From contig NC_089220.1 in assembly GCF_963924675.1 (NCBI RefSeq), positions 89,655,168-89,719,167 on the forward strand: DNA of 64,000 bases. The letters are read 5' to 3'. How positions within the stretch are numbered: position 1 is the stretch's first letter; each line of letters starts with the position of its first letter. Below are positions 24,851 through 37,289 of this stretch, piece after piece. Origin of the DNA: Phocoena phocoena (taxonomy: Eukaryota; Chordata; Mammalia; Artiodactyla; Phocoenidae). Below the pieces are notes generated by a model, which saw only the letters and a list, made by a program, of their open reading frames with translations, ran no database searches and was not told the origin of the DNA. A program made the translations under genes and the position numbers.

Positions 24851-25520
24851 AAGAGATTCCTAAGCCACAGGAATACACGAGGAAAAATGGAGCACATTCA
24901 CACACTCCATTTGCTTCATTCTAATCCGTTCACGACATGACCTGAAAGTGGAAGTGGGCTGTAAAACTGTGAGGTAGTCTACTTAGTATCACAGTGTTGT
25001 CTTTCTTATATATAGTTCACACAAACATATACAGTTTCTCTATTATAATTTTAAAAACAGAATCAGAATACCTGAGAGTGAAGTTGGCTGAATTATACAA
25101 CTTGCTTAGAGGTAACCACCAAAGAAGCAAAATAAATTTTAACTTTCATGTGTTATAATTTCTCCAGCGATACTTTAATACAACTATGTCAAACACTACT
25201 ATCTTTCAACCATTGTTAGACCACTCATAATTCAAATCCTACATTAACATCTGTCAAAAGGATAAAGCTGGGGACCCCTAGACTACAAGGGAGGGAGGAT
25301 AACACTAGTATAGAATGTGTCATTGTTATTTTTCCCATGTACTATTATTATACCTGTGCATAGACCTCACAGATAACACCAAAGAGAATAAATACATATA
25401 TTATTTTGAGGAGAAAACACTCCAAATACTCTATCATTTTTTAAGAAATATAGCATGTTCTTTTTACAGATCACATGTTCTGATTATATGTGTTTGATTT
25501 TTATGGGTCTGTGTCAATTT
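24851..25520. other. Noncoding, no feature recognised
   Basis: No gene, RNA or named repeat seen. Confidence 0.5.
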
Positions 25521-25524
25521 ATTA

Positions 25525-25625
25525 TGAAAATATATATGTATGTTTTATACATACATAAAACATATATAGAGGGAAAAAGAGAGAGAGAGAGACAGAGAAT
25601 GAATGAAGAGAGAGATGAGAGAATG
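25525..25625. repeat. AT palindrome followed by (GA)n tract
   Basis: 25525-25568 is an AT-rich quasi-palindrome (TATGTATGTTTTATACATAC). 25570-25622 is GA-rich, with GAGAGAGAGAGACAGAG and GAAGAGAGAGATGAGAG. Confidence 0.85.
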
Positions 25626-25639
25626 TAAATCTCCTGGAC

Positions 25640-26110
25640 AACTCTAGTCATTAGGACCATCCATGGGTCAGCTCCATAGAACAAAAATGTAAAACAAGAT
25701 TAGTTGAAACAAGGTAGTTTATATCTCCTTCACGTTAAGCCCACACTGGTATGGCAGCCTGCTTCACAGAGTAATAAGAAACCAGATACTGAGATGGAGT
25801 TCTAGCCATGCTGCAAGGATCCAACCTTTTTTCCGTGTTCCCCAAGAATGTTGCACCACCACATCCTTATTATAGCCAGAAAGAAAGAGAACATGGAACG
25901 AAAAAGACACACTTGTTCCTTTCAAAGGCATAAATGTGAAATTCCCATATCTCCTTCGCTCTCTCATCCTTCTGGCCAAAACTTATTCACAGGGCCACAC
26001 CTTTTTGCAAGGGAGGCAAGAAAATATAGTCTTTTTGGGGGGTGGCCACAAACTGAACTACAAAAGAGGAAAACATGGATACTGAGGACAAGGAGCCAAA
26101 GTCACCTGGA
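25640..26110 (+). mobile_element. Old mammalian interspersed repeat, family unassigned
   Basis: Collinear phrases AAGGTAGTTTATATCTCCTT, TATGGCAGCCTGCTTCACAG, CTTCTGGCCAAAACTTATTC, GGGCCACACC and TTGCAAGGGAGGCAAGAAAA are familiar from a common ancient repeat. I could not assign the class. It does not code. Confidence 0.5.
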
Positions 26111-26929
26111 GTGACTCAGCAGGTATTTGTCATGAAAATTGGTTCCTTGGTATTAGAAAGGAATGTCACAAGGGATTCATTCCCATGTTTACCTAAATAT
26201 ACCCCACAAGAATTGTTGACAAAGCGCCAGATCATTCAGTGCTCAACTTACACATAAACACGCAAATTAAGGTTAAACATCATATGGGTGCAAGATAAAA
26301 TACTATGAACCAGAGAAGGAAATTATAAAGGAAAATCATTAGTGTGGACAAGACAAGCTAGGATAGAAAAAAGAAAGACAGAAACAAAGAGTAGGGAGAA
26401 GGGACAACACAATGATTAATGAATGCAATCAAGCACTGCAGTATGGAAATGGGTATGATTTTATAAGTATCTTTTTTGTTTTTATTAAGGAAAGACAAAG
26501 ACATGAAAGCCAATGAAATGTACATGAATAAGTCTTTTACTATTGTGTGCAGCTAGGGCTCAGTTATGCTGGAGACTCTGAAAGATATAAAACATGCCTA
26601 TAATTTTGACCTTATAAATGTCTCCCTGAGGAATGAGAAAACTGTGTACTTTACTTATGATTTCCTGATTTTATTTACTGATTGAGGGTTGTACCTGGAA
26701 GCATCAACTTTCTGGCATTTCTTGCTTGCCAGGACGAATGACCAGAGAATGCCCTCAGGCAGAAGGTGTTGAAGTAGAAAGCTTTTTGGAATATATAGGA
26801 ACTGTCAACTGAAGGGGCAGGTGATTTCCAGGATGGCCTTAAGAGGCATGAGTGGAGGATGAACAGCATCTGTTACAGGAAGTGACCAAGATATACAAGA
26901 TGTCTGCTCTTATGGTTCTTATAATGCAT
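26111..26929. other. Noncoding, no feature recognised
   Basis: Unique-looking; no gene seen. Confidence 0.5.
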
Positions 26930-27560
26930 GAGAGCTGATGTACAATAAACAAGTAAAAAAATATATGGATAAGGTAATTCCTGAGAACAAAAGAAATATG
27001 CTATACAAATAAAAAAAGAATCATATGACAAAGAATGACTGGAGGATAGAATGAGAGAAAGAAAAGGGAACAAGGAGAAGCCAGATTAGGTATAGTTATC
27101 AAAGAAACTTTCTCTGAGAAGGAGGAATTTGAAATATGTTCTGCAAAAATCTGGAAACAGAACATTCCAAACAGAGCAAAATACAAGAACAAAGACTCAG
27201 AGGCAGGATCAATCTTGGCATGCTCAACAGTCAGAGAAAAGGGAGCAGAGTGAGGAGGCAGGGAGTGATAGGAGATGACATTGGAGAGGGGGTCAGATTA
27301 CATGGATCCATAGATCATTGTAAGTATAAAAATGTTATATCTCATTTACATTTTTAAAATATCACTTCGGTTACTCTGTAGAATATGGATTTTATGGGGG
27401 CAAGAAGGAAGGAAGTTATCACAATAAGTAGTCCAGACGAGACTTGATGTTTGCTTAGACTAGACTGGTGGCACTGGAGGTGGGAAGAGGCAAGCAGATC
27501 AAGATACATTTTGGATCTTCAGTTCACTGAAGGTGTTGATAGACTGGAGTATAGAAGGTA
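26930..27560 (+). mobile_element. Old interspersed repeat, class uncertain
   Basis: The order of GGAAACAGAACATTCCAAAC, CAAAGACTCAGAGGCAGGAT, TATCACTTCGGTTACTCTGT, GAATATGGATTTTATGGGGG and AGTAGTCCAGACGAGACTTG follows a widespread ancient mammalian repeat known to me by wording but not by a safe name. Confidence 0.5.
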
Positions 27561-27839
27561 AATGATATTCTACTCTTCATCACTGAAAGAGAGAAATATA
27601 GGGGGGGAAATGGAGTGTTGGGAGTTCAGTAGACTTAGTTCTTGACTTGACTTTGAACCTATCTAGTTGTTTCATCTTAGCTCAGCCAAGCAGCTGTTTT
27701 AGGCTTCTGCTTCTTCATTTCTGAAGTGGTCTCAATAATAGCATCCCTATGACAGAGTTTCTAAACTTAAAAACTATAGGGATAAAAGAGACTTGACAAT
27801 TTCTATATGTGCTATATAAATTTAAGGTATTATTAGGGA

Positions 27840-28420
27840 TGTCTTAAGTTGCTTTTAAAAAAATCCATGCTGTTACTTGCTGCTCTTTTATAACCTTTTA
27901 TTTATGATAACTAATGTGATTAGTGTGCTAATTTTCTACAGCTGTGCCCTGGGGCAATCGTGCAACAGCTGTAATTTTAAAAATTGGGCAAATAAGTAAA
28001 TGTCAACCTGTAATAAAATCCAAATGAGTCCCTGATGAATGTTGATGGTGACGGGTAATTTACCTGATAAAATATTGTAACTGCCCAGTTACCTTGGAAT
28101 AGCTGATTTCTCAAAGTAATTACCTTGTTCTGCATAGTGAAGTGTCATCAGAGGGAATTTTAACACATAATGGTGATTTTTAATTTGCTAATTTAAATAT
28201 CATATTTATCAATGAAATAATAGCATTTTAATTCAGATTAGGTCCAAAGAGAGAAGTGCATATTACATAACTATAGAGTGCACTGTTATACAATGATAAG
28301 GCCCTCCCTTGGTCCCTTCCAGATGATTAGCACTGCTATGACTCTACAATGGAGTTATAAGTAACTAGTGCAATACAAGAGGCCTGCTCATTTCTTACCT
28401 GTTTTTAACTACCATTTATT
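27840..28420. promoter_or_regulatory. Candidate conserved noncoding element / enhancer
   Basis: This block is non-repetitive and free of long open frames. It is dense in homeodomain-like AT cores (TAATTTGCTAATTTAAAT, GTAATTACC, TTTTAATTCAG) and has two E-boxes with flanks alike (CTACAGCTGTG at about 27939 and CAACAGCTGTAAT at about 27963). Such composition is common in deeply conserved developmental enhancers. This is inference from composition only; no conservation was tested. Confidence 0.35.
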
Positions 28421-28869
28421 TTTTAAAAATCTTTCCTCCTGATAAGGAAAAAATCTTATTGGAGAAAGAGCTAAAAAGCAATTGGATACAGCCTCCCACC
28501 TGGAACCTGACCAAATCTTAAGTCTAAGACATATTTAAGCAGTCAATCTCTAACTTTCTGTTTTCTGAGAGTCATATGTTAGATTTCATAAGATCCGCAA
28601 GCAAACTATAGAATCATACTGACAGTATGGAGTTCTAACATTTGTCATGATAGTGTTCACTGCTCATCAAATTTTTGACTTTTGGTTAGCTTTCTGTTTT
28701 GCTTTTCACAGCATAATTCTCACAGAAACCATCAGTTCAAGAAATCCAGGAAAAAAAGAGCTTAAGATCCTGACTTGAAAATGAATTCAAGAATCACAAA
28801 GTAATTGCCTATAAAGATATAAAGCATTAGCAGAATATGAAATAATTCTTTTAATTTAAAAATTAAAAA
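28421..28869. other. Noncoding, no feature recognised
   Basis: No gene or named repeat. Confidence 0.5.
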
Positions 28870-30145
28870 GGAGAAAAAGATTTGAACACTTCACCAAAGA
28901 AGATATACAAATGGTCAATAAACACATGAAAAGATGATTAGTACTATTTTTTTAATTTAATTTTATTTATTTTTTTTATGCAGCAGGTTCTTATTAGTTA
29001 TCTATTTTATACATATTAGTATGTATACGTCAATCCCAATCTCCCAATTCATCACACCACCACCACCACCCCTGCCACTTTCCCCCCTTGGTGTCCATAC
29101 GTTTGTTCTCTACATCTGTGTCTCTATTTCTGCCCTGCAAACTGGTTCATCTGCACCATTTTTCTAGGTTCTACATATATGTGTTAATATACGATATTTG
29201 TTTTTCTCTTTCTGACTTACTTCACTCTGTATGACAGTCTCTACATCCACCCACATCTCTACAAATGACCCAACTTCATTACTTAGTAATATTCCATTGT
29301 ATGTATATACCACTTCTTCTTTAACCATTCGTCTGTCAACATTGGGGTGCATGTGTCTCTTTGAATTATGATTTTCTCTGGGTATATGCACAGTAGTGGG
29401 ATTGCTGGGTCATATGGTAATTCTAGTATTATTATTCATTAGAGAAATGCAAATTAAAACCACAATGAGATGCCACTATACATATACCAAATTGACTAAA
29501 CTTTAAAAATTAAACAAAATTGAAAGTGATAATGAGTAAGAGAATTCTCCTACTTTGCTGGTGGGGATGCAAAATGATACCGTCCCTTAGAAAACTGTCT
29601 GGCAGTTTCTTACAACTTTAAACATACATTTACATGCAACCTAGAAATTCCTCTCCTAAGAATTTTCCCCAACAAGTGGGGGTTGGAGAAGTCCATGCAA
29701 ATATCCCTATGCAAATATTTATAGCATCATTACAATTCCCTAAAACAGGAAACAACACAAATGTACACCAATCAGCTAGCGATAAACAAATTGTGATACA
29801 CAGATACAATAGATTGTTAACAATTATAAAAGGACAGACCTCAAATCCATGCAAGAACATGGATTACTCTTACAAAAGACACAAAGAGTGACAAACTATT
29901 TCATTCCACTTACATGATAGTCTGGAAATGGCAAAAGTATAGAAACAGAAATCAGATCAGTGGTTGTCAAGACAGTTGGGGATTTAGTACGTAAAGGAAC
30001 TTATTGGGATGATGGAAATATTCTATATCTTGATTTTGATGGTACTTACATGATTGTATACATTTGTCAATAATCACAGAACCATATACCTACAAAGGGT
30101 GAATTTTAATGAGTGCAGATTATGCACTAATAAATATGCTTTTTA
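28870..30145 (+). mobile_element. Ancient L1 ORF2 end and 3'UTR, interrupted by a younger L1
   Basis: The left part (28870-28948) reads TTGAACACTTCACCAAAGAA and AAACACATGAAAAGATGATT. The right part (29424-30145) resumes ATTCATTAGAGAAATGCAAA, then CTTTGCTGGTGGGGATGCAA, and later a 3'UTR with TTGATTTTGATGGTACTTAC and AGGGTGAATTTTAATGAGTG. The order matches the end of an old L1. Confidence 0.85.
28949..29423 (-). mobile_element. 5'-truncated L1, antisense, nested in the older L1
   Basis: Read on the minus strand it runs from the ORF2 end (ACCATATGACCCAGCAATCC) through the 3'UTR to a T-rich edge on + (TTTTTTTAATTTAATTTTAT). The TSD is TAGTACTATT (28939-28948) and TAGTATTATT (29424-29433), with one mismatch. 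It is closely related to the 3'UTR of the full-length L1 in this window. The 75-codon frame at 29391-29164 is the decayed ORF2 tail. Confidence 0.9.
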
Positions 30146-30159
30146 AAAATGTATTAAGA

Positions 30160-33135
30160 TGGTATTATGACTAATTTTATGGCAATAATTTGAAAATCTA
30201 GAATAAATAGATAAATTTGAAGAAGAATACTACTTACTAAAATAGAAACAGGAAAAACAGAAAATCTGTGTTTTCTGATATATATTCATGAAATTAAATA
30301 TTTACTATATTCAATTTTGGAATACTACATGCCAGAATTCACTTATAAACTTTTTTAAAAAGATTTAAGAAAATAATAATTGTAGTCTAACACTTACAGA
30401 AAATAGAAGATGTGGAAACCCCTTCCAGCACTTTTTATGAAGCTAACATTATCTTGATAGAAAATCTGACAAGATACTACATGAAAAAAAGCACAATCCA
30501 GTCTTATCATAAAAATTGATGCAATGCAAAAATCCTACACAAGTATTTTGCAAAACAGCTCCAGTAACATACAAATATTAAAAACCGCCTAAAAGATTTC
30601 TTTTTTATCCTAGAAATACAAGGATGTTTTAATATTCAAATATCAATAAATAAACTTTGAGTTTGATAATTGTACTGTGGTTATGGGGAGATGTCTTTGT
30701 TCTTAGAAAATCAAGCTAATTAGTTTATGGATAAAGGGGACAATATGGCAAATTACTCTTAAAAGATTCAGAAAGAAAGAGAAAGAAGGAAAATCATAAA
30801 CAAACGGGCAAAATGTAAACATTTGGAAAATCTGAATGTATGGTAGTTTCTTAACTTTTCTTGCAACTTTCCTATTAGTTTGAAATATTATCCCCTTCTC
30901 CCAAATTTGCCAAAAATACATTTAAAAATCAATCTGTATAATTCACTAGTGAATGAAAAGACAAACCAAAGAGTTTTCTAAAATCTATGAAGAATGGCAT
31001 AGATTAGAAATCAAAACCAATTAGAAATCAAAACCAATTTATGTAAAAGCTCAGCAAACTACAGTAGCTTTTTAATTTAATAAATGTCATCTTCAAAAAT
31101 ATGAGAAAAAATCTACAAGTGAAAATCCTTCTTAGTGTGAAATATTATTTTCCCTCCAAGATAAAAAGTGAGGCTAGATTAGTTACACTCATCACTTCCA
31201 TTCCATTTCATCCTCTTTTATTCAAAATCGATGCAAAGACATGAAGTAAAAGAGTAATGATTAGAAAGGGAAAAATGCCACTTTTGATTTCAGTCTATAT
31301 GTTTGTGTTCATGTGATATCCAAGAGAATTTTCTACTAAATTATTAGAAATAACACAGTTAGTGTGGTTTCTGATATAAAGCCAATATTTAAATTTCTTT
31401 ATACAACAAATAGAATACTAAAATGCGAAAATGATACTACTTAGAATAGATCAAAACATCAAATACCTTGAAATAAATCTAATCGAATATATGAAAAATC
31501 CCAAAAGACCTATATAGCACTATTGAGTAAAACTGAATCAAACCTAAATAAATGGAGAGATAAAATATGTTCCTATATGTAAAACCCAAATTTATATATG
31601 TGTTCATCTTCCTAAATTAATCCATTGACTACAACAGCAATCATACTTCCAGCAGGCTTATTTATTTTCAAATATTGACACATTAACTCTAAAATTTAGA
31701 TGAAAATACAAAAGTCTAAGAGTAGCTAACATCTTAAAAAAAGAATAATAAATTACTTATAGTACCAGATATCAAGGCCTATTTTATAAATATAGTAACG
31801 AAGAAAATAAAGGAGTATTGCAAGGGTGGATAGACCAATATGACAGAATGGAGTCCTGAAAAAGAACAACCTGGTTTTATGACAAAGGGGGCAATGCAGT
31901 GTAGGAGGGATGATCTTTTCAAGAAACAGTGCTTAGCAGTTGAATATCCATAAGAAAAAACAAATCTAGACTCTTACCGCACATCGATCCCCAGAATCAT
32001 TTTCATTTATTGTAGATATAAATGGGAAAGGTAAAAGCAATAATAATTTTAGAAGACAACATAGATGAATATCTTCAAGGCCTTGTCAGGCAAAGATTTT
32101 TTTAATAAGTAATTAAAAAAACATTAATAATTTGAACTACATTAAAATTAAGTATTGCAGTCCTGAAAAAGGCACCAGAAGAGTTCAAAAGCAAGCCAAA
32201 AGACTAGAAGAATATTATTGCCACTCATATAGTTGACAAATGGCTTGCATGCAGAATACACAGAATCTCCAACAATAAGAGGTAACCCATAAGAAAAATG
32301 GTAAGAGTTTTGAAGAAGCAGTTTACAAAAGAGGCTATACAAATATCCAGTAAACATTTGAAAAAGTACTCAAGTTCACTAATCTGCAACTAAATGATAA
32401 TTAAATCCACCATGAGAAACCACTACACATCCACCAGAATATCTTTAAAAAAAATTTTAAGTGTTGATGAGGTCCTGGAGGAACTGGAAATCTCTTACAA
32501 TGCTTTTGGGGATGCAACTTGAACAACCACTTTGGAAAAGGGTTTCACATTATCTACTACATTTGAACATACACTTACTGTATAACTCAGGAATTTCATT
32601 TCTAGGTATCTATTCAAGGTATCTATTCAACAGAAATATGTGTACATATTCACTACTAGAAATTTTTATAAATGTTCACAAAAAATTATTTATAATAGCC
32701 TCAGACTGAAAAATATTGTATAGCAAGACAGGAAAGAAAAAAGTGTTATACACATAAATTGGACTACTATACACCTAGCGAAATAAGTATGATAAAGAAC
32801 AATCATTTGTGTGAATTTCAATCATAATTTTAAGCAAGAGGAATAAATACAAACAAGGACATTCTGTATTAATACACCTACATAAACTTTTTAGGTTTAA
32901 ATTATTCTACTCCATCAGAAGTCAGGATAGTGGCTACATTTTGGGAAAAGGGGTAGCATAGTGATTAAGATGGGGCATGAGGAGACTTTGAGGTCCTGTT
33001 AATCTTCTATTTCTTAACCTAGTATGGTAGTTTTAAGCGTGTGTTCACTCAGTCCTAATTTATTGTGCTGTATACTTATGATTTGTACAATTTAATGTAT
33101 GTTTACTATATTCCAATGAAACATTTTAAAACGAG
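30160..33135 (+). mobile_element. Ancient L1 ORF2 to 3'UTR, with another old LINE 3' end inside
   Basis: It starts inside ORF2-like text (ATAATTTGAAAATCTAGAAT) and moves on through AATACCTTGAAATAAATCTA (about 31464) and CATGAGAAACCACTACACAT (about 32411) to a 3'UTR ending near TTTACTATATTCCAATGAAA (33104). 30655-30930 is different: TTGATAATTGTACTGTGGTT ... TTCTTGCAACTTTCC is the 3' end wording of another old LINE family. It holds a 17-bp tandem duplication (31004-31037) and a 13-bp one (32605-32630). It does not code. Confidence 0.65.
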
Positions 33136-33159
33136 AAACATTGAAATAAAATGGTATCA

Positions 33160-34075
33160 TTTTATTTAGTGGAGAAACAGGATTATGTCAAAAGGACCAA
33201 ACACACAGCTAGAAAGATTTCCCACTAGTCAATTTTGTGACAACTTGAGCATCAAAAAGAAAAATGATTTCAGTGGGTTGGAACACAATGGATCAATAAA
33301 AATCCAAGACTCCATAATGATTTTTAAAAAAGAAAAGCTGGAAAAAACTCATTTGTCACCCTTCATCCTTTGAGGCAACTGTTAAAACAACTCCTTACTT
33401 TGAAAATTGATAACTAAAGATAAACATTTAAGTACTCACATTGCCCTTCCAGTAAAGAACTATATTTTAAGACAACAAAATAGCCCCAGTTGATGAGGGA
33501 AAGCTCTACTTTAAAGGTATTTCCATCACCAGCTAATATGGAGAAGGAATAATTTGAGTTAGGAAAAAATAAGTTCACAAACCCTCAATGAAATCATCGA
33601 TTCAAGCAATTTTTTAAATCCATTAAATGAATATTTTATGGGGGAGCATTCATAGAGTCCCATACTCGCAAAGGGGAACAATCTAATTGAATGATAGAAG
33701 GGTCAGATATCACATAAACTAGTGATCAATCTTACCATCACTAACAGTGAGTCAAACTAATATTGTGTATTTTGTGATGTGATGCACAATGAGGTACAAA
33801 ATATCACTTAAGATTTATTCTAGCCAAGCATGTTTAACTCAAAACCATTAAGCCTTAAGATATAACTGTAGATAAAGCAATACAAACTAAGTGATTCCAC
33901 AAGAAAGCAATCAGACAAGTCCAGAAGGTAGGATATTTTGTAGACAAATTGGCCCCATTCCTTCAACAAGTCAGTGTCATAAAAAGGGGGAAAGTTCTAG
34001 ACTAAAAGGTATTTAAGGGGCATGGCAATCAGATATAATGTGTGATACTGCATTGATACTGGTTTGAAGAAATTT
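33160..34075 (+). mobile_element. Probable ancient LINE 3'-region sequence
   Basis: TTTCAGTGGGTTGGAACACA, AATTGGCCCCATTCCTTCAA, CAAGTCAGTGTCATAAAAAG and GGGGCATGGCAATCAGATAT are in the order of a long 3'UTR of an old L1-related family. The assignment is by memory of wording and is not firm. Confidence 0.4.
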
Positions 34076-34739
34076 GCTCTAAATAACATTTTAAATTAAC
34101 GGGAGAATCTACAGTTTGGGTATTTTGTGCAATGAAAATGTACAAAAATATAAATATGATGATTGTTGACTGTAAAGCAGGTTACAAAGCAATAATATAG
34201 GAAATTTACATTTGATAAAATATAACATGTAAGGCTAGAGGATAATGTATTAACAACGGTGATCTGTAAGCGGTGGGAATATTTTGGCCCATTTGGTCCT
34301 CTATATTTTCTAATTTTGCTACAATACATATATGTATGTTGTTTTTGTAATAATAAAAAGTAATTTTTAAATGGGCTAAAATTTCTCAACAGCAAATTAT
34401 ATTTGTACACGTTAAAATAGGTAAAATATCGGGCTCTATGGCAACTACTGACTGTACATCATCCAGTCAATATAGATGTACCTATTACCTTACTTTTAAG
34501 ATATAATTATGAAATCCCGACCTTATTAGGAGCTATTAGCACAGTAGATATGTTTACTGAACTTGGAAAAGTTATATGGTATTACTGTTTACTTATGTTC
34601 TAAGTTTGATATTTGTACAGTATTTTAAAATTATACATTGTTAAGTTTTTTTATATATTTGGATATTTTGATAAAAATATATGCTTATTCAATAAAATAT
34701 AGAATATTTATAGAGTATAGAAATTAAAAATTGTAAGCA
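34076..34739. other. Noncoding; possible old repeat at 34130-34370
   Basis: AACAACGGTGATCTGTAAGC through ATTTTCTAATTTTGCTACAA and TAATAATAAAAAGTAATT looks like the 3' end of an ancient repeat of unknown family. The rest is unassigned. Confidence 0.4.
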
Positions 34740-34798
34740 GCATCACAACCCAGAAATAACTTCTAGTTCAGTTATGGGTTTGTCTTTTAAATAATCTA

Positions 34799-34918
34799 TG
34801 CCTATCTATCTATCTACCTATCTGTCTCTCTATCTAAATAGATACTGAACTAATACTGATTTGAACAAATAAGATAGATACAGAGATAGATAGTTAGGTG
34901 GATGGATAGACAGACAGA
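34799..34918. repeat. Facing (TATC)n and (GATA)n tracts
   Basis: 34799-34842 is built of CTAT/CTGT units. 34870-34918 is built of GATA/GGAT/GACA units. They are imperfect inverted repeats around about 30 bp of spacer. Confidence 0.9.
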
Positions 34919-34984
34919 AAGAAATGGAGCTATAACTAACTATAACCTATGGTAACCATCCCTTTCTATGTTATAATTTTGTGT

Positions 34985-35975
34985 GTTTACTTTAGGACTC
35001 TCTCCTTTATGTTGTTTTAATGAGCTTAAATATTTGTCTATATTTTTTGTTTTAATTTTTAAATTTTGGATTAAATAATGGCTGTTGGATTTATTCAATA
35101 GTTATACTGTTTTCTATTTTCTAATTCATTCATTTCTATTTTTATTCCTCATTTATTCTTTATTTTGATCCGTTTCACTGTTCCATTTTTAAATTCTTTA
35201 CTTGAATGCTTAATTTATTAACTTAAATTTTTTCTTTTTTATGTTAAATTTAGTATTTATAGTAACTAGCCTCTGAATGCTGCTATAGTTATGTTCAATG
35301 TTTTAAAGCATGATGCTCTATTATTATTTCTTAGATTTCAACTTAATTTTGATTTGCTCTTTGCCCCAATGAAACGACTGACAGACATTTACACCAGGTG
35401 GTATAGATATTCTGCTTACAGTTGTTATTATTAATATCTAGTCTTATTACATGGTCATCATGGATTAAGCTCTGCATTGCTTTTCCATTTCTGAATATCC
35501 TGAGGTCTTCCTTGAAGCCCAGTACTTTGTTGACTTTAGCTTCTTCCATGAGCATTTGAATGAATATCCACCTACTAGTTCTCCCTCAATAGTTATTTCT
35601 GTCCTCCTTAATCTCCCTTATGTTTTGCCCACTTGATCTTTCATCAGCTGAGAAAAGAGTACTATAAATTTCTTTTAAAAATGTTTCTACTTCCTGAAGT
35701 TTTTACTTTATGAATTTTGTAGACATGGTATTTAGTAAATTAATATTTATAAGTTATTTATGTATATTATCTTTTATTAATATGTCTGTATTTGTCCCTT
35801 TAATATTTTTTAACAACCACGAATGAAACTAACTTGATATTAATATTGTGATCCTTGTTTTTCTTCTTAGTTTTCATTTGCCTGTCATACCTTTACCCAA
35901 AGCTTCCCTTTCAAGGTTTTTGAGTTAATTTTTATTAGATATGTTTCTTATATACAGTAAATTAGTGGCATTGTT
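34985..35975 (-). mobile_element. Ancient L1, antisense ORF2 fragment
   Basis: T-rich text with phrases such as TTTTATTAATATGTCTGTAT, TTTGTCCCTTTAATATTTTT and TTAGATATGTTTCTTATATA matches the complement of old L1 ORF2 (endonuclease to reverse transcriptase part). It is strongly diverged. Confidence 0.55.
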
Positions 35976-37289
35976 ACTAGAGATAATTCTGAAAGGAATC
36001 ATGATTCCTCTCCGAGGTTCAACTGTAGAGAACTAAATAAAGAGCCCATTTACAGAGATATAGCTAGGGTTAAAAAATATATGAGAAAGCAAGAGATGCT
36101 CAGGAACAGAGACATAGCAACCACAGGAAGCCATAAAGAGATAAAAGGATGGAGAGTGTCACCAGAGCCAAGTGAGTGCTGGAGCTACAAGGAAAGGTCC
36201 CCAGCAGGAGCCATACATGGAGAAATGCTGCCAGAGGCACAGGACCAAAGTAGGGAGGAAACAGGGTAGAAAGAACCCCTTCTCCCTCCTCCTAACTTGA
36301 ACCCTACTGGAGCCTCCCATTGAGTGTATTCTGCTAGAATTCAGATCACAAAGGAACCTGGATGACCAGTTCTGTATCCAGGACCAAAAAGAAAGTTAGA
36401 GAAGGAAAGAAAATAGATATAGGAAGCAAATAGAAAGGTTCCAGAACACTATGCCCACTCGGCATCCATTCTTGGATGCTTTTGCATCTTTTGCTAAGAT
36501 TAAGAAAATTATTAAGAAAACCACAGTTCTATTATGACTTAAATTGTGACAGGGTATCAGCAATTCAGCCATAATCCAAACTGAAACGTAAATTTTAATG
36601 TCACCCACCATCAGTAGGCTTCATATAAGACAGCAAGGAGTGTGGTAAGCGGAAAGAAATGCTCAATTAACATAAATATGTTAATTAGCTGCTATTGTTC
36701 TTGCCTTTGATCATGAGGCCAAATTTGATCACTATAATTTTTTTCTATCATCCATTCCATGTTCAAACTACACTTTGTTAAATTTCTGAAGGACAGGATT
36801 TTGTGTCTCATGAGATGACCCAAATCTTCATTTCACAGGACACAAAACTAACAGTCTTTGGTGAGCCTGTCTTTATTTTGTGGCCACACTGTTTCAAGGA
36901 CTATTTTTATGGGACACGTAAGTGATAAAAGGCTCTATAGTGAATCTCCTGGATTCCAGACCAGTTTTTCTAGCCCAATTTTCTCTTGCTAATCAGAATT
37001 AATCACTCTAGCCAATAGAGTAAACTTCATTGTTGCCAGTTAGGTTCAATGGCATTAGAAGTGAAAAATGACAAGGGTGCAGTTTCAAATCTCAATTTAA
37101 TAGAGACACAGCTGTATTTCTTGGAAAGCAAAACCTTCAAAAGTCACCCAGTATGTACAAGGTTTCAGGGAAGATAAACAAAATTTTGTAAATAGGATAT
37201 TAGGTAAAATAATGAGAAAGATTCCTCTCGATTCTACCTCTTAGTTCCTGGACCTTCATATTCTGGCTTTTAAGCATATGGAACCATGT
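35976..37289. other. Noncoding, no feature recognised
   Basis: 36080-36260 is GC-richer and AG-rich (CAGGAGCCATACATGGAGAA) and may be an old repeat. The rest is unique-looking. Confidence 0.45.
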
